Source: Centrapalus pauciflorus (Eukaryota; Streptophyta; Magnoliopsida; Asterales; Asteraceae). From it: a DNA stretch of 64,000 nt. The notes beneath the pieces are model-generated. The model saw only the letters and a program-made list of their open reading frames with translations. It was not told the DNA's origin and searched no databases. The position numbers and the translations under genes were made by a program. The stretch is from NCBI GenBank assembly GCA_020465985.1, contig JAANYP010009689.1:45711-109710 (forward strand), given 5' to 3'. Positions 10,436 to 22,221 of this stretch are shown piece by piece. Position 1 is the stretch's first letter; every line of letters begins with the position of its first letter.

Positions 10436-13300
10436 GGCCTAAACAGGCACGTTCAGTGTCTTTTTTAAACCGCCGGTTAATTAGATTGCCTGAAGATCTT
10501 TCTTAGTTCCTTTTCATTGTGGAAGTAAATTCATTTTTTCTATTACTATTGGGATGGGATGGATGATTTTGTTAAATAATTTTATTATTCTCATACTCAT
10601 CTGTCATGTGAATATTGTGTATAGTTATGAATAAAGTGTTTGACTATTAGTCAAACGTCTAAAGTTTCATTGTTATTAGATGAATATACAGTTTATTTAG
10701 AAGTGGTTCAATCTATCACTGTTTTTATTGATTTAATATTAACTTTAATCTTTCAAACTCCCTTGATGCACCCTAAAAAACTTTATTTTATGGTGTTGCG
10801 TTTATTTATGCCTCTCATGAGAAGTGGAGATCTATATTTAATTTACGTCTTTCATGAAGTTATCTATGGATTTTGGTATTGGTTTATCTTTTTCTAATTT
10901 AGTATGAACTCCTCACAGCTAAAGGTTGCAATTTCAATCCATTTATATGACCATGTTGTACTTCGACCTGGTAAAAGGAATGAAAATGGGTGTTTTTTGG
11001 AGCGATTATATGAAGTTTCTTGTGTTTATTTGATGTTATTTTGTGATCTTTATCTTTAAACACTTTTTCATGCAACTTTTATGTCATTATTATGCTGGTT
11101 AATGATCTATTTACTATTGTTTTGCTACTACTTTATGTATAGTTTTGTTGTCAAAATGCCAGACATACAAATTTCTATTCTTGGTTTATGGATGGGTTGG
11201 AGCACTGATGTAACACTCTCTATTCTCAGGTAATTCTAAACTTTAATTATTGTTAAAATACGCAAATAAAGTTGTTAAAATTGATGAAGTTAAGATAAGT
11301 ATCATATTTGGCTTTTAGAAGTCAAATAATGAATAAATGAGAAATTAATATACCAAATTAAGAAATAGCAATAAATGAAATATTTATATAAGTTTGATGT
11401 TTTTAACGGATTTAAGATGTGTTGCAAAAAGAATCATCGAAATCCGACTTCAAATGAAAGTTCATTGCTATTTTAAACAAATTTTTGATACTTTAATGCC
11501 CAAAAGTATGAAATATCAATGAATGGTGTAATATTTTTATATATTTGGTCTTTTCTAAGAATTTTAGACTTGTTACAAAAAGTCTCGTCAAAATTGGACC
11601 TCAAATAAAAGTTAATGTTATTTTATGCAAAGAATAGCTTTTTATCGTGTATAAATACAAATTTACGGTGCAAAGTGTAATATTTTTATAGAAATGGTGT
11701 TTTTAGAATATTTTTAAGGTGTTGTGAAAATTTCATCGAAAGCCGACTCAATTTGAAAGTTTGTTGTCATATTATGCCATTTCAGCAAAGTTTATTGCTA
11801 TTATGGGCAGATTTTTTGTGAAAAACCAGAGAGTTAAAGGTTTCTAGAGCTCAAGGGGTTATTTGGGTTATATATGAAAGTTTTAGGGGTTAAGTTGTTA
11901 ACACAGTAAAACCAAAGTATATTTGTATTATTAATCTTTTATATTTAAATGAGTTAACAGCTCTATTTATGTAATTTAACTCTTATACTTTTCCTAAACC
12001 TTTTGTAACCTATGGTTCGTCATCTCCGTCTATATCAATCTTCAATTCAAGTTATGCTTGGCAAATAGAGGTTAAAATTATTGAATTAAAGATCAATTAA
12101 GAGTGTTTCTTAAGTGCATAAGGTAGTTAGTCATGTTTTTGACTTAAAATTGAGTTTTGGTTCTAATTATTGACTTGAGTTCATAACTTAAGTTGTTACT
12201 TTTGTTTGGTTAAACTTTGTAGCAGAAATTATGACTGGAATTGAAGAAGTAGTCTTTAAATCTAAATTTGAAACTCATTTGAAGTTGATATATGATTTTG
12301 GTTAACTTTTGTGCTTTTGGGAGTGTCGTATGTACCTAATAGTATCGACATGAAAGTGTCATATGTACGTAATAGTGTCGATCTGTGTTTCTTTTAATGA
12401 GTTTTGGGGCTGATTTGATGTTGTTCGTATGGCATTTACCGTAAAAGTCTTGCAACTTTTGAACAAATTGATAGCACAAACTTGTTGTTTTCGAAAAATC
12501 ATCTAAAATCAAGGGCATCTCCGTTTTGAACGTTCCTTATATCGTTGTAAAGCTAGAAGAGTATACTTTGTTTTACTTTTACACCTCAGAAGCTGAAACG
12601 ATTTATAAAAGGGTCAAAAATATCGTTGATTACAACATGTCGGGCAAAAAATCCGTCGATTTTCAGCTTTAAATTTTTTTAACTCGTGTGCTTATATAGA
12701 CTTTACACATTTTTAGTGCAGGCTATGATAGAAGATTTTGGACATAATTAAGATCAATTTATGACCTTTTGACTTAGTTCGATCGTTGTTTCGGTTTGGT
12801 AAATTGCCACAAAGGGATTTGACTATGATTTGAAATGAGTTTAATAGTCTTGAATTGCGATCTAAGGTGAGTGATAGATTACATATATTTACATTCATAT
12901 ATGAGTATGTTTTCATTCATTTGAGCTATGACTTATTCATTTATAATTTGTGACCTATATTATTTTATAGACCTTTCAAAATTTATGCATTATACATGAT
13001 TGTTCTATTGCCATTTAACTCATTAAATTCGTCTTGAATTAAACATGAATTGAAATCGTGAGACACGTGCACATTGAACTTAAATATCTCACTGCCGCTT
13101 GTACGGTGAATGATATCCCGTTATAGCTTTCACGAGGTTATAGCTTTCACCAATATTTCTACATATAAATTTTTTATCGTTATGAACATTTATTAGTTTG
13201 AAATACTGAGCATATAATGATATATTTTGATTAATGTAATATTGGTTTCACAAAATTTCTTTTTGAATGACTGAATTATGTTTATTTTCTATTATTCATA
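10436..13300. other. AT-rich non-coding sequence
   Basis: No convincing gene is visible. Short ORFs here lack any recognisable motif. Degenerate repeats of a phrase like 'tcgaaa-tccgac-tcaaatgaaagtt' occur around 11420, 11580 and 11730 at about 150-bp spacing, which looks like an old tandem repeat inside a transposon body. Confidence 0.5.
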
Positions 13301-13332
13301 GCCGCCGCCGCTTTACGCGGGTACAATACTAG
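13301..13332 (+). mobile_element. Helitron-like 3' terminus
   Basis: The stem CCGC, loop TTTAC, stem GCGG occupies 13308-13320, and CTAG at 13329-13332 is followed by T. A short GC hairpin about 10-12 nt before a CTRR end, inserted before T, is the standard plant Helitron 3' signature. The three gene fragments upstream would be its captured cargo. A weak candidate 5' end (A then TCTACATTATTA) lies at 8557; this end is not established. Confidence 0.5.
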
Positions 13333-13962
13333 TAGTAATGTATGTGTGTATCATTCAACTTTCTGGCATGTAATTTGAGAGCATTCCTTAATATACAAAT
13401 CCATATTTTCTCTCTGTGATTTTGTTTTAATATTGTGCGTATTGATTCATTTGTAGTTGTTTGTATCAATTCTCTGAGTATCTTTGTATCAAAATTACAT
13501 AATATTCAACAAGATTCATAAGATCCGACAAATTCATACGATCCAACAAAATTTAAACGATCCAACAAAATTCATAGGTTAATAAAAAGGTTTAGTAGTA
13601 TCTGCTACAAGATTCATAAGATTCAAAGTCATTTTATGTTTGTTTACAATATTCACAACAAATAAAATATACACAAAAAATTCCTCGATATATATTGAAC
13701 CACCCAATTTTGAAATCTCTATGAAATTTGGTGGTTATTAAATGCGACAAAATTCAATATGGATTGGAAGTTGTTTTCAAAATCGAAAACGATGATGTAC
13801 GGATTGAATTTGTTATTAAAATCAAAACAGAATCCATAATCTTTTGAGACGTTAATTTTAATTATAATACTGTCACTTTTGTATCTTCGTCAATTAAGAA
13901 AACGAATTAAATACAATTTGATCTTTCCAATCAATTCAAACACATATGATTTATTGATTGAA

Positions 13963-14269
13963 GGGTTTATTATGAAAAAAACAAATATGTTTTCATTTTT
14001 TTTGCGTTTTCGTCCCTCCATGTTATTTTTTTTCATAAAAAAACCTTATGTTATTCTTTTCTTATTGGTTTAGTGAAATTTGAACATTAGAACCCGATTT
14101 TTTAGTTTTTAAAAATCCGGTTCACAAATTTATAACAGGGGTCTAATGTCCAAATTTCACTAAACCAATAAGAAAAAAATAACTTAAGGTTTTTTATGGA
14201 AAAAAATAACATAGATGGACGAAAACGCAAAAAACGTGAAAACATGTTGGTTTTTTTAATAATAAGTCC
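13963..14269. mobile_element. 307-bp MITE with 9-bp TSD, copy 1
   Basis: The whole element folds on itself: its left half (gggtttattatg..., then tttcgtccctccatgttat, then ggtttagtgaaatttg) is repeated as the reverse complement in the right half. It is flanked by an exact 9-bp direct repeat ttgattgaa at 13954-13962 and 14270-14278. Long terminal inverted repeats with a 9-bp duplication indicate a non-autonomous Mutator-like element. A second copy is at 26287-26586. Confidence 0.85.
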
Positions 14270-14484
14270 TTGATTGAATTATAAAACTTACTTGATTGAT
14301 ATCCAATCTTTATAGATGATGAAGAAGCCATTGATCTCATTACGATGTGAATTCTAATGGATAATTGAACGCAAATTCACACGAAATTCAATGGTGTTCT
14401 GTTTCTGAAGATGAGGAAGTGTTCCTTCTATTCTTCAATTATACGTGTTACAAAATGAACAGACATTTAACAAAACTCACATTA

Positions 14485-14508
14485 CCCCCCCCCCCCCCCC
14501 CCCCCCCC
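14485..14508. repeat. Poly-C run (24 C)
   Basis: An uninterrupted run of 24 C is followed by tcccc. Its length in the assembly may not be reliable. The surrounding 14279-15135 is AT-rich with no recognisable gene. Confidence 0.9.
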
Positions 14509-15987
14509 TCCCCTAACAAATATGACGGTTATGTCCATCAAGTAACTTTTAGGAAAGTGAGTACCATTTGTCAAATTGACATAGGTGCTATATGTTTTGA
14601 ACACGTTAAACAGAAGTTTAAAAACCACATCTAAAATTAAGCAATTTTAAAATCTGAAATTAATAGGTATTCTTAAAATTGTTTGTTTCGTAATATGAAA
14701 CATCTGAAAAATACTCATTTAAATTATTATATCTAATTAATTATATATTATAATTAATTAATTAATATAAACAAAATTAAATTATAATAATTAATATGAT
14801 AAATATTATTAAATTATATTAACTGAATTTATATTTTAATAAACACCTCAAAAAAGATAACTGAAAATATAATAATTAATATGATAAATAGTTTTAAAGT
14901 TTATAAAATAAAAAAGACCTCTTAAATTTTTTCAGACCCAAGTCTCCCTTTTAAATTTAAGAGGTAAATTCAAAGTTTGTAACCTCTTAACTTTGAAACT
15001 AAATAATCTTAAATTATTCTAGATCTTAAATTTAAACTTCAGCCCATTTTAAGAGTCTCATAATAAAAACAAACAAAGCCATAGACATTATAAGTATAAC
15101 AATATCAAAATAATTGTTACAAAATGGTCTCAAGGTGTCACACCCCGTTACCCCGGTTGGCAATGAAGCGTGACGTCGCGGAAGCGTAACCATAATCATA
15201 ACGAACGACCACTATATGGACGTTTTTCAAAAATACATTGATTTAACTTCAAATATAAATATTGCTTTACATAACCAAAATACAGCGTAAGTAGTTCTTA
15301 AAATACCATGATTTAAATACACAATTTAGTTTATCAGGAAAGAAGCAAATAAATCTTCGAGTTTGAAAATGATGCGACTCCAAAATGAACGGAAGCCTTG
15401 GAATGCTTCTGATAAATGCGCATGCCTTAATCACCTGAAAATACATGCTAAAATAAGTCAACAAATTGTTCGTGAGCTCATAGGTTTACGCAAAAAGACC
15501 AATTGTATGGACATTATCAGATTCTCATATGTAATACCGTGTGTTGAATATATATGCATCCCGCCGTTAGCCGATTAAGACTAACCCGAATGGGGGACAT
15601 GACTCCCGATAGATCTATCCACGATATATTCGCGCTTGCAAATAAATGCAATTAACGGTTCATAATTTGAGGGCTGATGGATCCACACATGTAATACATA
15701 TAAGAAATAAACAGTTTTGATGTCCATATGAAAATAGTGCATGTATTTCCACCCCAATAGATAGTGAAAATAGGGCTATGAGGACTCACCGCATGTTGAT
15801 GGCAAAATGAGCGTAAAAACGACAGTTTTAGTTGTTGATGAGTGATAACACTGGACGCGTTTAACTGAGTCCTAAATGATATAAGCGATTTAATAACTCC
15901 CATATATGATAATATGTATAAAGGTTTTTATGTCTTAAATTACCCAACATTACAAGTTTATAAATATAACCCACTTAAAACGTCAAG

Positions 15988-15989
15988 TT

Positions 15990-16076
<87 letters not shown>
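15988..16076. repeat. (AT)n microsatellite
   Basis: About 88 bp of alternating AT with a single TT interruption near 16010. It lies within the split solo LTR. Confidence 0.95.
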
Positions 16077-16080
<4 letters not shown>

Positions 16081-16388
16081 TCAGCTTTTCGAAGGTTTTT
16101 CGGCCTACTTTGAGGTTGTTTTTGACCAAGCTCCAAACGACTTAGGCTTTGGTTTTCTTGGACATTAAACTACTATATACAAAGAATTTTTAAAGTCAAG
16201 AACGGCCATTTTTCGAGGTGTTTAGGTTTGGGAAAAAGCTTGTTGAAAACCCTATGTTGGTCATTTTTGAGCTGTCAAACTTCCGGGTTCCCAAATAATA
16301 TCTGGGGGTTCTAAAACCCATAATAAATTATGAAAACTTCCAGATTTTTAGTTAAGACATAGATCTAATTTTTGAGACAAGAATCAAC

Positions 16389-17046
16389 TGTAAGGTCTTG
16401 CAACTACACAGATCTATCTAGACGCGAGACACACCAACGAGTGCGGAATCCTCGTTAGCGGCTTGACGGATATAACACTCACACGGAACACGGAGACTAC
16501 TACAACGTTGTACGGTCGATTACGAATGAACCTACGCGATGATTCTCTCCGAACGAACACAATATCAGCTGATAAACTCGAGATCGCCTTTTGCTAATTG
16601 CTCACACGAATTCTGCAAAAGTCTGCTAATGATTCGAGTTAATCCCTAATTATAGAGATCCATTCGAGTTTGTCATGGGACAAACTCGAATCCAGGCCCA
16701 AGGCCCATTTGAATTTGTCCCCTTGACAAATTCGAATCTGCCTTATTCGAATTTATACCAAATTCGAATTTGTCTTATGTGTAAATTCGAATATGCTCTA
16801 AATTCGAATTTCACAAGTCAAACTTCTATTTGAACATATGTTTAACTTATGTTTGAATTAATCTTTGGACTTTATGTTTGAACTTCTTGTAATACATTAC
16901 ATCAAGTTCAAACATACAATCAATAAATATCAAACACATATAAACACATATATCAAACACTAGTTAATCATTCAATATCTTGTAACATGACTTAGACAAA
17001 ATGCTAACACACTTAGACTGCTATCATCACACAGGGTGTACCAACA
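16389..17046 (-). repeat. 3' LTR of the minus-strand Copia element
   Basis: 658 bp, repeated at 24393-25047. Differences include a 3-bp indel near 16430 and roughly ten substitutions. The stretch 16728-16812 holds five exact copies of the palindrome ATTCGAAT, plus related tcgag/tcgaa words from 16660 on. Confidence 0.95.
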
Positions 17047-17087
17047 GACTCCCCCTTGACGATAGCTTCTAACTATTTACATTTTGA

Positions 17088-20087
17088 TTAAGTACTAGAT
17101 TTATTTAAATTACTGGCAGCATACATGTCTTGCTCAATACAAACTTTAACTACATTCTGATACTTTCTAGCCTCAAACTTCATATGTGCATCACTCGAGA
17201 TTTGATGAGTATGTAGAACTTGAAGGTCATCTTTCGAGAGATTAACTAGGTGCAGCGGATCGTATACTCTAAGAATTACTTTTTCTTCAAAGTCTTCCAT
17301 CACCACTTCACCTGTTTCACTTTCCACATACCACCAATTGAGATTATTCAAAACATTTTGTGGCATTGACTTGAGAGGGACTTTCTTCAAACATCTAACT
17401 GGTTTATATTGAATTTTCATCCAAGGTCTACCAGTCAGAGGATCAATTCTGGTATTGTCCATTACTCGTTTGCCAACTCTCGGATTGAGCCTTCAAAACT
17501 TTCTCGACCTCCCTTCCTTTCTGATGATCTTAGCTATGATTTCAGCGTAAGGATCGTTGCCAATATTTATGAGCTCCTTCCATGCCAACGCCTTTATCTC
17601 AACCCTTGGCAAGGAGTTGAAATCTTTCAGTCTTCTTCTGAGATACTGGAGGCCATCCTTTCGTTTGATAATGAATAGCTGCAGTTCTCGATCAAAGAAC
17701 CAGCATAGAATATTTCCTGACAGCTCTCCAGTACCAGGGACGCTCATCTTTTTCTTCAACTCTAACTCCTTATTCTCAGCCCTGAACCACAGCTTTCTCT
17801 TTTCTTCATTTGTAAGCTCTTTGGCAGGCTCTTCAGATGATGATTCAGCATTTAAAGCAGCTTTGACCGCTTCTATGTCAATCACGTTATTTCCTTCCGA
17901 CACATATGTATCTGTGAACGGATTCGGTTGAACGATGATCTCATTCGCCTCATCTTCTTCATCAACATAAACCTCATCATCAGATTTCCAGTCTGTTATG
18001 TCTTCAGGCACGAACTCCCCTTCTTCCAGATCTTCAACTTCATCCCCAAAATCAAAGTCAAAATCTAACGGCTCTTCCTCGATATTCATCAGAGCTTCAA
18101 TGATATCGTTCATATCGCTCTCGACCACCTTCGAGGAACTTGCCTCTCCTCCTTCGGCTTCACCTTGACTAGGCTCCCCCTGAGTTCCAGCATATAGAGC
18201 AGCAGGAAAATCTACTGACTCATTCTCTTTCTGTGCATTGGGATCATCGCCTTCATCATCTCCCCCTTGCTGCTCCTCCGGATCTCTACAACTCGTCTCC
18301 CCCAGAGCCTTTAGATTTTTCAATAATTGCTCAATCAGGGATCGCATCGATCGAATCTCAGCAGCTTGATCTGCAACAAAGGTTTTAAGCTCCAGATTCT
18401 CTTCCTCCATCTTTCCAACATGCTTCTTTAACTCAGCATTTTCTTTGTCAATATTTGCGTTATGAGTCTGTATCTCACCAACAGCTTTTGTCAATTGAAA
18501 GATTTGGACTTGCTGGAAGTCAACCTTGCTCCTCAGCTTAGAAAACCTTTGATTGTCCATGAAGGTTGATGATGTGGTTGGTATGGATTGGATGGGAGTG
18601 GGGATGATTGGTGGAGGAACGGATGTTTGAACAGGTGGTGGTGATGGAATGGGTTCTGATGGTTGGGCAGAAGGTATTTCTGGCTCAGGAGCAGAGGCTG
18701 ATGAAGCTCCCTGCATGAAGCGATGTCTCTTTGCTCTTTGCCTCGTTATCAAAGGAGTAATTTCCTCATCTTCAAAATCTGAGTCATCTGACTCCCTTGA
18801 AGCTCTTTTCCTTCTAACTCCTTCCTCAACGACAACTAATCTTGATCCATGTGTTCCTATGTGAATGGACGGATCTGCGGTTACTGTGTTTGGGGCCTCA
18901 ACCTCAATCTCTTCAGCTTCTTCTGACTCAGAATCAGAAGTTGACTCGGCTTCGCCTGCTGCGTCGGGTTGATAATCATCAATCTGCTTAAAGATGTCAG
19001 CTTCTCCTTCTGCAGGTTCCAGTAGTTCTCCAACAAGCTCAGCAGTAGTCTGCTCATTTGCAATCGGACCAGATGCCCAAATCTCTTCCAACGTTTGAAG
19101 TCTCGGATCAGATATAGGTGGAACAGTTGAAGGACCAGCCTCTTCCGGCTCTTGCACTTGGCTTGTGGAAGGCCTATCAGCCTGAATTTGTCTCGCAGAT
19201 GGTCTTTGCCTCCTCTTCTGTTGCTAAGGCCTCGGTTGTGGCAGTTGCTGTTGTTGCAGTTGCTGTGGAACTTGCATATCCCCTGCCCAGTTGGCACCTT
19301 CCCCAACTTGGAAATCTGGATTGACTACTGCCCCAAACAGTGGTGCCTCCACTGACCTCGCTAATCTTTCTCGATGAGCTTGACAATCGGCAAAGATTCG
19401 TTTGTCAATCACCGCAACACTTTGAATTTCATTTAGCTGTGGCAGGTTCGGTAGAAAATGTCTAATCAGCATCATTACGAATCTCGGATATAGCAGAAAT
19501 TTTTCTCGGTCAGGAGCTGTTATTTGTTGAACAAACTCGGTAAAGAACATCTCTGAGAAGCTAAATCGTTGATTGTAAACCAATGCTATCATCCCTGACT
19601 GAATCTTTGATACAATGTAATCGAAACCTGTTTTCTTGGCGGCAAAACACACCATAAAAACGTGTGTTAGATATCGCCATTGTCCTATCAGCCCACTCTT
19701 CATGAAAGAGGACTTAGCCACATCCAGGCTATATCCCATTCTGATAAAAGCCGCTTGCCTGATTGATAACGGGAAGTCAATTGGCCCATTCTCTTGCTCT
19801 TGAGAGCCTAACTGCAGTACTTGACGTAACATGTCAGCTGAAAACACTAGAGGGTGTCCAGCGACCCTCGTCCTTAATACTGTTGGAGTAACAGTACAGT
19901 CAACTTGCAGATGATCTCAAAACTGACGAACGTATGGGATGACTATCTGAATATTATGTGACAGTGCATATGAAATCCTTGATCCCACCAAAAAATCCAT
20001 CATCTGGCGGTAGGCTTGAGCCTCTGGAATCGCATGGTCCGGAGAGATGACCATATTATTCTTAGGAACGAAAATTCTATCTACCAT
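17088..20087 (-). pseudogene. Post-pol (3') ORF, copy 3: one frame of about 1000 codons with three stops
   Basis: A retrotransposon protein of unknown function and the best-preserved of the four copies. One reading frame runs from an ATG at 20087 to 17088 with only three in-frame stops: TGA at 19919, TAG at 19226 and TGA at 17495. The frame is open upstream to 20195, but the ATG at 20087 lies 2 bp after a strong acceptor-like ttattttgcag, so I prefer it. Domains: N-terminal globular part (residues 1-290) with MMDFL, SYAL, RQF then the first stop where sister copies have Trp, then MGYSL, W.YL, CFAAKKTG and YPRFVMMLI; acidic Pro/Ser-rich linker (310-510) with basic patches VRRKRASRE and RQRAKRHRF; predicted coiled coil (about 515-595); acidic stretch; C-terminal domain (about 760-999) including WFFDRELQLF and a WWYVESETGEV..RVYDPLHLV segment. 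The basic patches suggest nuclear localisation. It lies between pol and the 3' LTR. Confidence 0.85.
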
Positions 20088-20219
20088 GTCTGCAAAATAA
20101 AGCATATAAGCGATTAGAATTATTAAGATAGACATAAACTTGTTTAAATTCAAATTTGTTTTATTTTGAACTTGTATAAGTACAAAATCCAACACCTATG
20201 AATTTCCACAAGTTTTATT

Positions 20220-20890
20220 TAAATTTTGAGCAAAAAATTCGAATCTAATGGTAAATTCGAATGACAAGTTCGAAACAACTATCATCTCGAATTTAATGGT
20301 ATCTTCGAGTTTAGTGACAAACTCGAATTGAAGATCAAATTCGAATATATCGGAACGGATAACAACAAAAATCCAAAATTTTAACCATTTTAGACTTAGA
20401 AAATTACATCCATTAGTCCTAATAGGTTCTAATCAAAGATATTTGTGATCAATTTGATGTTTCACCGGTTCAAAGTTTGTTATTTTGAAAAACAAACTTT
20501 CCACCAATAAAACTTCAAAATCCGTTAATTTTGGCTCAAATGGAGTCTAAAACCACCTAAATCTTGTACAATACAGTTGATTATACCTAGATTTGCTAGT
20601 AGTCTCGAAGACAAACGGACAGAATCTCGACAAATAGTATGAAACTCGAAAGTCGGTAAACTCGAAAGACAAAGTCGAAATCGCACTCAGTAAACTCGAA
20701 GGCTTAAAATCGAAGGTAGGTGATAATGACTTGTCACTGTTGACCTATTTATATCAACCACCCTCGAGTTTGTTGCCTTCTTTCGAATTTATCAGCAAAT
20801 TCGAAGAGCTGACCAAATTCGAATATATATTCGACCTTGGTTAAACCCGAATTTAACTTTGAAAATTTGAAAATTTCGAAAACCTTTGAA
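20220..20890. repeat. Element-specific TTCGAA word cluster upstream of the post-pol ORF
   Basis: Variants of aaattcgaat, ttcgaattt, aactcgaa and cgaaa recur at about 20236-20345 and 20640-20880, in non-coding sequence between pol and the post-pol ORF. The same words fill this element's LTRs and the leader before RT. The rest of 20891-21471 and 21671-22221 is AT-rich and non-coding. Confidence 0.8.
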
Positions 20891-21471
20891 ATAAATTCAA
20901 CTTTTTCAACCTTTTCGAGTAACGGAATAAACTATGCCAAATCTTTTACCCTAAGCACAAGATTTTCACGCAATGTTTATCTTATTCAACTAGGAATGCA
21001 CCCTCAGTAATTTTGACCTTTTTCCTAAGTAAAAATTAAAATAAAATAAAAATAAAAAAAAATAAATTAAATTAAAAATAAAATAAATTAAAGTTAAAAT
21101 TTTGAATAAAAATTAAACTTAGACCAAACTACATTATTTAAAATTTACAACCTATACTAAAAACTTAACAGAATATTTTTGACGAGTATAGTCAAGCCAA
21201 GGTTCAATCAGATAGCGGTGTCAAATACGCACTTTCAGTATTTAAACTTTCACACTTAGGAATTTTTTATTCCTTTGATTGTTTGTCGTGACATACATTT
21301 CTAGCCGATTGTTGGTATTATTGTCCATTTAAACATGTTACATTTCGGAATATCCCTTGGCCTTTTTATTTATCATGAAATTATCTTACGTGACTCATAC
21401 ATAGACATACTTTTATGATCAAGGCATACACACAATGATTATAACTTTTTGGTATTGCAAACTTTCTTTAA

Positions 21472-21670
21472 AAGGCAAACATCGGACACAGGTCTGTATT
21501 TACATACAACAAAGTGTCTTAGTTTGTCTTAAGGCTTATTTTTAAAGCTAGCAAGACAGCGGTGACAGGTCTGTACCGACGTACAACAAAGCGACTTATC
21601 TTGCTAACCCGAATCAAAACAGAGGCAACAGGTCTGTACTTACGTACAACAGAGTTACTTGTTTTGACTC
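21472..21670. repeat. Row of three hairpins with a shared core and different stems
   Basis: Units at 21472-21530, 21547-21608 and 21611-21670 each contain acaggtctgta and tacaaca around a small inner hairpin: TGTAT/ATACA in unit 1, TGTAC/GTACA in units 2 and 3, each with a 4-nt loop. Each unit is enclosed by its own inverted repeat: aaggcaaac/gtttgtctt, gctagcaaga/tcttgctaac, and gaatcaaaaca/tgttttgactc. The outer stems share no sequence between units, yet each pairs with its partner at 8/9, 9/10 and 10/11 positions. The array is in the non-coding stretch between pol and the post-pol ORF of the minus-strand Copia element. Confidence 0.85.
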
Positions 21671-22221
21671 TCAACTCAGTATGATTTTTCTATTCTTTAC
21701 ATTTTTAAGATGTATCTGATGTTGCTATACATCCCCAGAAAGTTTGCATACCTTATTTAGAATCAATGTCTGTATGTCTCTAACATAAAAATTAAGACCA
21801 GTTGGTCATACATCTAAGTTAGTGACACGTTTGACTTTTTTATGAATATTTTATTAGCCTTGAGACTCCCTATATGTATTATGCCTACCAACATATCAAA
21901 CTAGATAATGTACAACACTTAGAATTTTAGGTGCATTATGTGTGAAAGCTAAACACTTAGAGCTTGTATTAACTGTGCTAATTTTCGTCACTTTGAACCT
22001 ATGCATCTAAGACTTAACTCTTTTTCTGATATTCTCTTTTTTTTTTTGAATTTTTTTATGGTTTTCTCTCTTTTTTCTTTTGTTTTTCATAAGAAGTAGC
22101 AAGAAAATAAAATAACCTACTAACTTACTATAAATAGAAACTATCCTAAGTTACTAAACTTACTATAAAAAGAAAGAAAAACTACTGCTATAAAAAGAAA
22201 TAAAACTCTACTAAGGTCAAT

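Noticed and set aside
10640..10897. ORF of 85 codons
   Set aside because: Hydrophobic AT-rich peptide with no motif, in transposon-like sequence after the captured gene fragments.
21472..21670. CRISPR-like array
   Set aside because: Spacing is regular, but the 'spacers' are inverted-repeat arms of hairpins, the host is a plant, and no cas genes exist; a structured element is the better reading.
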